Shown: piece after piece, positions 54,801 through 64,000 of the stretch
Layout of the letters: the number at the start of each line of letters is the position of its first letter
Numbering within the stretch: the stretch's first letter is position 1
Source: Diphasiastrum complanatum
Lineage: Eukaryota; Streptophyta; Lycopodiopsida; Lycopodiales; Lycopodiaceae
Assembly: GCA_029204225.1 (NCBI GenBank)
Contig: CM055104.1
Span: 51,514,294 to 51,578,293, forward strand
Length of the DNA stretch: 64,000 nucleotides
Direction of reading: 5' to 3'
Notes under the pieces: model-generated
Database searches by the model: none
Told to the model about the DNA's origin: nothing
What the model saw: only the letters and a program-made list of their open reading frames with translations
Position numbers and translations under genes: made by a program

Positions 54801-57800
54801 TAGATTTAATCCTAGAGGTAAAGAATGGTTTTATGCTAGAAATGAGTCGTTAAAGAAAGATCATGTAACTCATAGTTTATCTTTCATGCATAATGGCTCA
54901 ATGGTACATCTTAAAGGCGATGAGCCTAATCTACCTTTTGTAACTGCTCATGAGGCTAATCAATGTTTATTGGATTATGAGTATCACTCGTATTTATGTT
55001 ATTTGAAAGAGAAATCTTACATGGATGCTTTTGTTACTCATAATTTCAATGTTGATGTATCGTCTTTCCCTGAAGTATTGTCTTTGTCAGATGCTAATTT
55101 AGAATCTACATCTGAAGGTAAAATCTTTAAAAAACTTAGGGATGAATATAGTGATATACTCCCTAAGCTATTGCTGAGGGTCTTCCCCCCTCTCGGGGTG
55201 TAGACCATCATATAGATCTCCTTCCCAACAGCTCTCCAAGATCGTTATTTCCTTACAAGATGAGCCCGAAGGAAGAAGATGAGGTTGCTAGGCAACTTGA
55301 GGAGTTATTACGTAAAGGTCATATTCGACCTAGTAAATCCCCTTGAGGAAGTTCATTCATTAGTAATCGTTGCTCTCACATGTGTCCTCTTCATCTGATT
55401 TTCATTTCTAATGTACTAGATATTCAGAAACCATACGATTTCTCAACTACCATTGACAATCAGATCACCCTTTCCAATAAGTCATTCTTTCAAATAACTT
55501 ACATGGAATACAAGATGAACTCCAACTCCAACTAGAAGATATAGTTAATAAGTGACCCGGTTGTTTCTATTTACAATCTTGTAAGGACCACTATATCGTG
55601 GATATAGCTTATGGCATTTCCCAATTTGAAGTACTTTATAGTCTTTTCGAATCTTAAGATACATTCAGGTTTCGACTTCAAATTCTCAAGGTGAGCAACC
55701 ACGGTTAGCATAAAATTGGGCTCTATCCCTAGGAGTTTTGATGGTCTCTTTGGCCACTTACAGCATTTTGACATATCTTGCAAGAAATCAGTTGCAGCTT
55801 GCCCTAAAGACATTTGAGTCCCACAAAAATTGGTGAATGTGGCTGAGAGCCTTACATTATCATAAAATGATTAAATCCAATGGCAAATTGCCGCACTATT
55901 GTGTGTGAACTCAATCATTGGGAGATGCATTTCCCAATCAAACTATTTGTGAGAAACATATGACCGAAGTATATCCTCCATAGTCTAGTTGATACGTTCT
56001 ATCTGCCCATCGAATTCTAGGTGATCTGAAGAAATTAGCCTTAGGGCTATTTCAAGTTTTTCACACACTACCTGCCAAAATTTGCCAATGAACTCAAAGT
56101 CTCAATCAACATCGGCAAGACACACAATCTGAACAACTTTTCAATGAAAAGCTAGGCTAGTTTAGATGCCTTAAATGTACATTTAGTTAATAAAAATTGC
56201 ACCATTTTGATTAGCCTGTCAACCACTACCCAAATAGCATCATGACTAGTTCTAAGGAGTCCAAATCACAAAATCCATCGAAATACTTTCCTATTTCTTG
56301 CTAAGACTTTGTTAATGATGTAAAAGACTCGATTGTTGCGGGTCAATAACAAAGGGTCACCCTACACAAATAAGACAATGACACTTGGCACCCACACGAT
56401 CTATAGCTCCAGACCAGCATTCCATCTAGCATAACAAGACCGTCACCTCAAGTAAGTTGTTACGTGCTATTATGGGTATGTAAGAATAGGATACCCGGAA
56501 TGACAATGAAGTGACTAGAGATTAGCAATGTATGTGCCTGATTTTCCTCGATTATAGATTGAAGCTCATGGAAAAATGTCAAAACATGTCTCAGTAGACA
56601 CCTTTAACTCATATACAAGTGCCTCTACCAAAGGTGGCTAAACCAAAGTAGCATTCTCATCTCTATATGTAGAAACAAAAGTCCATTTTGCCTCAAAAAC
56701 AAGTTTTGGGTGGCCGTGAACAGTGAGATTTGCATCAACTATTTTATACATGTTTTCCATGTGAGCCATGCCATAGTGTGAAGATGTCATTCACAAGCAT
56801 TGAAATATTATACAATGGCATAGTCCCAAATCATTGTAGCACATGCTCAATCATCACACTACATGATTGACATGTCGATCTAGAAATACCCCAATCAAGA
56901 GTGATAAGCAAGAAAGTAAGAGTCATGCCATCATCAACCCAAATTATCTTCATGAGGCACAAGAGAGGAACTGGAAATGGTGAAGGAACATCTAGTCAAT
57001 TGGATATTAGAAGGCACAAATGAATAATGTACCAAAAATGCAAGTCTCAAACAAAATCATTGGCATATATCCTCACTGTATTTGTGAAATTTCTTCAATT
57101 GTATGCTAAGTTTGTAGATTGTTAGTTGCTCCTGACGCACCAGAGGTAAAATCTGACTGTTTTGACAAACATGAATTGTCTTTTGAAGCTTGACTCTTGC
57201 TCCATTACACCTCTTGACCCCTACTTTAGCTCCATGTGTAACTAGACTTCCACAAACTTTTAGGCTTTCTGCTCCAAATGGTTGTCATGCTGGTTTAGAG
57301 TTAAGATATTTCCTCTACTCAAGCTATGGAGTTAAAACTCCTCAGCCACCAAGGAAAAACAATAAAAAATAAAAAATAAAAAAATAAAAATGCTTCATAC
57401 ATTTACCTTAATCAAATTCTACCAAAATCCATCAAAGTATGCGCTTCTTGGATAACCGACTGTGATACAGTACCTTAAGAGGGTGATGTGGAGCAGGAGT
57501 TTGAAAGCAATAAACATTTCCATTCATGGTAGTGACAACTAGATCAAGATCGTCGCCACCATCAACATTCTCTGCCAGCACCATGCTATACCTGCAGTTA
57601 ACATTCCAGCGCCATGGAAAACTATTGAGAGGATGACAAGTGAGGGGTGATAAAAAAAAGTTGAGAACATCAGTAAATTGCTGATCCATCGAGTCTAAAA
57701 GAATATCCAAAACTGATATGTCCAAAAGTAATCGAAGGAAATCTAGAATACCTTTACCATAGTCTAGTCTAGGTCCACTCAGAAACTGATGTGCATGAAA

Positions 57801-60800
57801 TTATCACATCATATGCTCTATAGAGAGAGAGAGAGAGAGATTACGAGGTCTCTCCAATATCAACAACATCCGCACAAGCTGTTGGTCCATCAATAAGATA
57901 CAAATACCCATCAAAAGATGTAGTAACAAGAGAGAGCCCCTTTGTTTCTGCTCCACGCTTATTCAAGTCCACCAGAAGAATAGGAGACATTACTCGTCCA
58001 TGGGTGCGAAATGGGTAAGGGCGAACATGTGCACCATCAACACCATTCAAAACATAAATATTGCCAGATGCAGTTGGGACCACCACGTCTGTAAGTCCAT
58101 TGCCATCCACATCCCCAATAGTAGGTGCCTGAACAGTTGGAAATAAGTCAGCATACTACTTGTGCTTCCAAACACTTTTTCTCCCATTATCTCCTTCCAA
58201 ATTTAGCAGTTAAAACTGCAAAATTGCATTAAGATGGTCGCGACCTTCACAGACATTTCTTCAGTTTCATGATCTTTAATAGTTGCAAATATATAATCTG
58301 AATATTATCAGGCATAGATCTCAAGTTAGAGCTTGAAAAGCATAGCAATTGAACTAGCTTCCAAGAACAATGCAGTGAAAGGTTCGATGACATCTTTAGT
58401 ACGCTTTGATGCATATCCAGGAAAACAACAATTGTAAAAATGCTATTGAAGTACAAACTGAGAAAATTGTCGTAAACATATAGGACGTATGTTTGACCAT
58501 AACCGATTTGAAATCAAAGCACTTCAACAGAACAAATCAGGCTCACCAATGTTGAGCTCGGAAGATTATGCTTGTAACTCATACCTGCAATTCAAACTAC
58601 CTAGTTACACATTTCAATCACAATACTGGATCGAGACGAATTATGGTCAGCCCTTGGAAACAATCTTTTAGCTATTCTGATATTTATAAACAGGGCCATG
58701 AGCAAACAAACACCTCTAATCTCTGCATGCTTTAAACTATCGTTCCTTCATGCTCATGCCAGATCACTTCATAGTGGATCGAAACGAATTATGGTCAGCC
58801 CTCAGGATCAATCTTCAGGCTGCATCCACTGCTAGTCTGATATTCATGAACAAGGCCATGAGTAACAAACCCCTCTAAATCCTGCATGCTTTAAAACGTC
58901 GTACCTTCATGCTGGATCATTTCTTATCGTGGATAAAACATCAAACTCGGTAGAACCATCTTAAAAGAAGCTAAACTGAAGTTGAAACTCAAGCAATTAT
59001 TCTGCAAAAAAAGGTCAGCGGGGGCGCGAAATATCTCATCAAGCTGCACTTTCTACAATGCAACTTTGTTTCTAGATTAGCACACCTGAGCTCCTGATTT
59101 AAATACGTACTGGAAACATTCAGGAAATGATACTATCACTTCAAATTCAGGAGGAGAAGATGAATTGTATCCCCTAAAATACAGTTACAAAAAATTGACT
59201 TCTCGTATGGTGCTACAAACTTGATTCCAATCTCAGTGATAGGCGCAGTACAGCTTGCTAAGCGTGTGAATATTTTGATGTCACAATCTCACACCTGACC
59301 AAAAAGGTTACAAGCTACTTAGTGATAGTCTTGATTTTACTGTTTTAAATCAAAAAACCAGATGCCACCATCAAAGGGACTGATCTGCAGGCATATGACA
59401 ATACCTGGGAAATTAGACTTTTTACATGGACTTCCCATATCTCCTTTCCGTTTCGCGTCCAAGCAGCAACATTTCCTCGTGTATCGACTGTGACTATCTC
59501 AAGTTCTCCATCATCATTGATATCAGCTACGATGACTTGTGCTTGAACTTCCCCCATTTGCAAAGGGAAGTTTTCTCTTGTAGATCCTGTATGGCCATGT
59601 AGAGAGCTGTTAAAATATTGAAAATCCCTCCCATACATTCAGATGGGCAGCAACTTGCTTTCAACATAGTGAACACTGGCAGTGAATCCAACTTAAATTC
59701 ATTTTGCTGCTTAGGTCACATACTACTCTCGGCGTCGGTGGAGTACACATAATCATGAAATTTAATGGAGGGAGCAAACTCCTTCCATTAAATATCTAAT
59801 GTCATTTACTGGTGATAACGACCATCTAGTTGTCATTTTCACTCAAACTCAGATAATCTTCTTAGTGCTATAAGAAGTCCTACTAGCTAAAGCAAACAAA
59901 AAAATGGGACCAAGCCAATTCGCTGCAGTAACAACAATGTTGCTAAGATAACAATTCTACACTAGATTCAGAAATCTCCCTGTACAAGAATCAAAACCCT
60001 CAGATGTATCTAATGTTTCCAAACTTGTAAATTTCAAAGAAAAAGACAACAAAACATTGGAGCAAGAAATGTTCACAGAATTAGGAGAATACCATCATGA
60101 TGGAGAGTGTAAACAAATCCAAACGACGTGCCAACTATGATGTCAAGATAGCCATCACCATCAAGATCAGCCACGGTTGGTGCCGAATAAATATACGCAC
60201 GATAGGTTCCAAAGTCTGTACTTAGATCTAGATGGGTACTCCATTTCACTTGCTTAGTCTTCAAATTGAAAACTACAATAGATCCTCCAATATATTTATT
60301 CACCTCCAGTCCACCCAATTCAGTAGCATGTTCTGGCATGTCATAGTACCTATCTCAAAAAAAGTCATAGCATTATCTCATCAAGTTAAAACAAATAACA
60401 TCTATTTCTAGTTTTCATCTACTAGAACCTGCAAATGACTGTTCATTGCTTCTTGCTCTACACGTATGAAACCAAACAAGGCATGTGATTGACATGAAGT
60501 CCAGAGTTGATGCCATGCTCATCTTGCTGCTTTAAGACTGAAAAAATTTTAACTTACAAAAGATAGATGAACAACTTTGACCTTACTAAACTTCTCATTT
60601 ATTGTATTGGGAGGATGGGCTACAAACAAGATCCCCTTCTTCTTCAGTATAAACGCACCACAGCTTCCTCATGATGTGCTAAAAGGTTAAACCCAAGTAC
60701 TGAGTCTTCTACTGGACATACATCATGCAGTCATGCTTCAACAGAGCAACATGATCATAACCATCATTAACCTTACAAATCGATGCTTTCATTGGAATGT

Positions 60801-63726
60801 TAGCTTTAGTGTCCACTTGTGTCCCCTCCTGACGCTGCTGTTAAAGAGCTATCTATATACATCAAGTTATAGGTCATTCGTGAACTCTACACTACGATTT
60901 TGTCCCCAGTATAGCTTATTGTGATTAAATCTCTTGGGCCCTTCTACATTGGGATACTCTAGTTATCTATGACTTGGCACTTGGGTCAGCATGCACGGAC
61001 TTATTGGGTTCATAGCCAACGCTTATTGGTCCCTCTAGCTATAAGTAGGCATAATGGCTCCTCATCCGAAGATTGATTTTTGGAGAGTGGCTCTTAGCTT
61101 TTGTAAAATTAACTTAACTTTGTCTTTATCCCCATTCTTATGGAGTCTAGCACATTGCTATCACTTTGCAGTATCTTTCTGTTGTTTGAGCAGTATTATG
61201 TTGTTTTGCCTGTAACTTGTTATCAAAAGATGTTCCTGGAAAGGGTGGAGAAATATTTTTGTCTATTCATTTAGAAATTTGCGTTCATTTGAAATCCGGC
61301 CTATTCATGGAGCATTCACCTTTCACTACTCTCCCATGTTTTGCTGCCATCCTCCCAGTAGCCAATCATGGCAGCTGAAATCCTGAAGATTTGCTCTACA
61401 TTTGTTAAAAGAGCTCCACAAGCTGAAGGCAGCATCATTACTCTTGCTTCTTTCTCGGCCATCATTCCAGCTAAGCTCACAGATAGTCTTAGGTCCTAAT
61501 CATTGTAGCCCCAGTCTTTTTGTATATCATCATCTTACCTCCTCATTGTTCCAATTTGCAATGCACAGCACTGAGCAGTACCGTAGTACTAAACTACCAT
61601 ACTCACTCATTGCTTACTAAAGCTGGGTCCTGTTCCATCACTCCTAGACTCATCCACAACACATTCAATCGTTGTTCCCTAAGCAAAGAGGTTGCAGATT
61701 AGTCTAGTTCGTCCCCTCCATTGAAAATCAAGAGCTGATGGTCAACTTGTCAAAATCCAGACACAAAGGGAGCACAAGTCTGTGTGGTCGATCATGAACC
61801 AATTTGTTAAGATGGCTCCTCTATTAGGTTCTTGAGTTAGCTGGGCTATTTGTGAAGCATATTTTCCAGCTTCATGAGTTGTCAACCAATATTGTTTTTT
61901 CTTTTTGGGCACCAACTCACCCCTATCCTCATTATCATAAATAGAGATAACTTAGTGCCCGAGAGCAACTTACTGATAGGAGTACGGATGAAGGGGTAGC
62001 TCAGTTCCTATCCATGATCAACTCACTTCTTGATCAAGTTTCAAGTCAAGCTTCTCTTCTTGAAGAGAAATATGAGAGAGAGAAAGAGATGCAGCCACTT
62101 AACAATCTGATCTATAGAGAGATCTTGCAACATGACAATCAAGAAAGTTCTCAAAGATAACTTAGTACTCAAGAACAACTTTCTGACAGGGGTATGTGTG
62201 AGGGCGTAACTTAGTTCCTAATCAACTTATCTCCTCACCAAGTGTCATGGGAAGCTCCCATTATTGAGGAGGGAAATGAGAGACGGAGAAAGAGAGTCAG
62301 GGATAGAGTTACTGAGCAACCTGATAACTAGAGAGATCTTGCAATACACGCAGAACTTCTCAAAGAAAAGCTTTCACATAGCAAGCTTTCTTCTAGTTTG
62401 AACTACCTAAGCTAAATTATACTGGATGAACATTCAAATTGCCTAGAAGGAAAGATGTACAGTGATCTCCTTTGTGTCCATTAAGAACTTAAAACTGCCT
62501 TTCTTTTGGATGGAAAACCTAGCTGGAATTCATGATTACGTAAGTTTACAATCTAATAAGGATTCCAATGAGTGTAGAAACTAGTGAGATATTGCATCCA
62601 AACACTACTGAATTTTCATTCAATGAGAGTTTAGTAACTCGCCAACTATGAACAAATTGAATATTCATAAAATCAAGACAATCATAATAAGTTCACATTC
62701 TTCCCTTTAACACTCGTTTATAGCTACATTATGATGAATTGCGTTTCTAGAAATGCGTTCAGAAACGCATTTCTAAAATGGGAAACCGTTTCTGGGAAAC
62801 TTTTTTTTTTTTTTGGGTGGGGGGGAGCAATATGGGTATCAAATTAAAGCATTTATTAAGGGCAGTTCATTTATGTAGGTTGCCAAATGTTTCGGGTACA
62901 ATGTGGTCCAGTGTGGGTGCAACAATGCCTGTAAGATTTTGTCAAGGTTGAAAGTCAGAGTGGCTTGTCGTGTTACTTTTGATATCCTTTCTGTCAATTC
63001 AATTAGAGCTACTATTGGGTCCAATGAGGCCTATGATGCCAATTTGCTTGAACTTCCAGAGCACTCTCATTCCTACTAGTTACCATTCTCAGGTTCAGCT
63101 ACAACACAACTCAAAATTTAGCCCATTGGAAGCTAGACTTAATGACAAGACCATAAGGGAGAAGCCCATTGAGTTGATTGCTCATCAACCTTTGATGCAG
63201 GATCATCGTCAAACACTTGACGTGGCTATTCAATCACACGTTGTCATGACTCAATCGAATGTTGACAGCATTGATTGTGTTAAATAGGGATAATTGATGG
63301 GTCCTCGGTTGGTAACTTTTACTGATAGAGATATGAGTTTCTTTGAGTGAGAACTAGGGAAGGCACAGTTTAGTATAACCTACAAAGCAATGCAATATAA
63401 TGAAAATCTGTTTTTTTTTCCTGCGATTCTGGCCCAAAGACACGTTTCTGGGCAACTATGGTCTAGAGATTAACGCCAACTAACCAAAAAGGTAGTCAAT
63501 TAGCTAGCTTTCATAGCTCAAAATAAAACACAAAAATCATTGAACTATGGAGATAAATTATTCATGCTTTCCCATGTCTAGAAATGATACAAAGCAAAAG
63601 TTATCATAAAAACAGCATGCTGTGAAAAACACAAAGGGAGTATCGAAGGGCTTACTCACGATCAAAGAAGAAGGATGCAGCCACAATCATCTCATCAACA
63701 CCATCTCTATCAATATCTGCTATGAC
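51809..63726 (-). CDS. DEX1: DEX1, FG-GAP repeat membrane protein (C-terminal part, gene continues off the right edge)
   Basis: DEX1 is a plant membrane-anchored protein with calcium-binding FG-GAP-type repeats, needed for primexine and pollen exine patterning. Exons on the - strand, in order: 63660-63726, 60093-60353, 59405-59586, 57845-58128, 57474-57591, 52287-52472 and 51809-52129. All have GT-AG borders and matching phases and encode about 472 residues. Calcium-loop-like motifs recur: [36 protein letters not shown] and NVDGGDDLD. Strongly conserved stretches include [20 protein letters not shown] and [15 protein letters not shown]. The last exon carries [20 protein letters not shown], a hydrophobic helix ([16 protein letters not shown]) and a short cytosolic-type tail ending SHEL. 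Roughly the N-terminal 45%, including any signal peptide, lies beyond 64000. No stop or frameshift was seen. Introns reach 5 kb and hold gypsy debris. Confidence 0.93.
53400..55370 (+). pseudogene. Ty3/gypsy leader, gag, protease and RT start in a DEX1 intron
   Basis: Inserted antisense to DEX1. 53400-53600 looks like LTR or leader DNA (CTATATAG at about 53528). Gag core starts near 53900 ([40 protein letters not shown]) and continues to 54518 with a basic tail. A zinc-knuckle-like [18 protein letters not shown] follows in another frame, then a protease ([18 protein letters not shown], with DNG in place of the usual DSG). After stops, 54886-55330 gives the pre-RT region ([20 protein letters not shown]) and RT start ([32 protein letters not shown]). 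It breaks off at about 55370. Confidence 0.8.
55480..56460 (-). pseudogene. Ty3/gypsy integrase fragment in a DEX1 intron
   Basis: In the same orientation as DEX1. Read leftwards across stops: SMDFVIWTP-like core start with [20 protein letters not shown] at about 56330-56170, then [20 protein letters not shown] and [10 protein letters not shown], and [20 protein letters not shown] at about 55930-55870. [20 protein letters not shown] opens a C-terminal segment at 55813-55571. The pattern is that of a gypsy integrase core, but two catalytic neighbourhoods are degraded. It is not the continuation of 53400-55370, which has the opposite orientation. Confidence 0.7.
56461..57473. other. DEX1 intron sequence without recognised features
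   Basis: AT-rich intron DNA; possibly decayed leader of the gypsy fragment, but no domain is readable. An A-rich tract lies at 57355-57390. Confidence 0.4.
57822..57840. repeat. (GA)n tract beside a DEX1 splice donor
   Basis: About nine GA units on the + strand. In DEX1 sense this is a CT run starting four bases into the intron (GTAA then TCTCTCTC) after the exon 57845-58128. Confidence 0.9.
58628..58925. repeat. 148-bp tandem duplication in a DEX1 intron
   Basis: GGATCGAGACGAATTATGGT at 58628 recurs as GGATCGAAACGAATTATGGT at 58776. Later blocks (GGCCATGAG, CTGCATGCTTTAAA) also repeat in order. Confidence 0.85.
60354..61946. other. DEX1 intron sequence without recognised features
   Basis: Left half of the 3.3 kb intron between exons 60093-60353 and 63660-63726. 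No domain or element was recognised. Confidence 0.5.
61947..62360. repeat. Diverged direct repeat of about 209 bp in a DEX1 intron
   Basis: GATAACTTAGTGCCCGAGAG at 61947 recurs as GATAACTTAGTACTCAAGAA at about 62156. CAACTTACTGATAGG and CAACTTTCTGACAGG follow, and AGAGAGATCTTGCAA lies near the end of both copies. The + strand reading (Glu/Arg-rich) hints at an old coding origin. Confidence 0.75.
62361..63659. other. DEX1 intron sequence without recognised features
   Basis: Right half of the 3.3 kb intron. A 105-codon + strand ORF (62970-63287) has no domain that I can name. A poly-T run lies near 62800. Beyond 63726 the window holds only further intron DNA. Confidence 0.5.
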
Positions 63727-64000
63727 CTGACATTGCAGTAATGCAGATCATCCAGCTTGAAACTACAGAAAAATACTTGACAATTCAACAACCTAAAGCA
63801 TAACATACTTTTTAGAAGTATAAGACAAGCTAAGAAGAACATATATCATTTATACATTTCAACCAAAGAACGACCTAAATCATCATTTGAATAAACAGAA
63901 CATCTATTGTTGCATCTAAGCATATATAAAAGATTAGAAATCTGAGATCCAACAAACTCACGAGAGAAGTTACTTGAGAAAGGCATTAGGGTTCAAAAGA

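Noticed and set aside
63983-64000. CATTAGGGTTCAAAAGA at the window end as another foldback terminus
   Set aside because: It matches only the first bases of the family end, and the sequence stops before an arm could be tested.

Overview
This window comes from a plant nuclear genome rich in repeats. Two host genes are recognisable. One is a four-exon GH3 acyl-acid-amido synthetase on the + strand (20412-22798). The other is the 3' two-thirds of a DEX1 (DEFECTIVE IN EXINE FORMATION 1) gene on the - strand (51809-63726, continuing past the right edge). Kilobase-scale introns loaded with retroelements, and the density of decayed Ty1/copia and Ty3/gypsy pieces, suggest a seed plant with a large genome, possibly a gymnosperm. 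The species call is inference.

Layout. 134-3476: a copia element with both LTRs that carries only gag and protease. 3800-7530: copia LTR remnants and a badly mutated copia element with an integrase deletion. 7855-9550: a Ty3/gypsy gag and LTR on the - strand. 9560-14260: no recognisable genes. 14262: a possible tRNA-derived SINE head. 15070-17540: mosaic copia pieces in scrambled order. 20412-22798: GH3. 25010-25912: a second copy of the gypsy gag. 26160-29540: a copia pol split by a 1.2 kb foldback transposon. 34540-37268: another foldback element next to a gypsy gag and RT. 38030-38710: gypsy RT. 39850-46496: copia and gypsy LTRs, with a third large foldback element at 41239-42807. 46497-48290: gypsy pol with a C-terminal chromodomain. 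48935-49500: an LRR receptor-like pseudogene. 50123-50936: unidentified exon-like pieces. 51809-63726: DEX1, whose 5 kb intron holds two gypsy fragments in opposite orientations.

The most unusual content is a family of giant foldback DNA elements (26711-27917, 41239-42807 and a damaged copy at 34540-35243). Each is essentially one long inverted repeat. The two intact copies begin CATTAGG and end CCTAATG, contain smaller hairpins inside their arms, and seem to have inserted without any target-site duplication. An empty paralogous site and an interrupted codon both support this. A second signal is a paired G-box (CACGTG) dyad recurring in many copia LTRs.

The two host genes are unrelated in function: GH3 conjugates small acids such as auxin to amino acids, and DEX1 is a membrane-anchored FG-GAP protein needed for the pollen wall. 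All alignments were made by eye. Retroelement boundaries are approximate unless an LTR end, PBS or polypurine tract fixes them.
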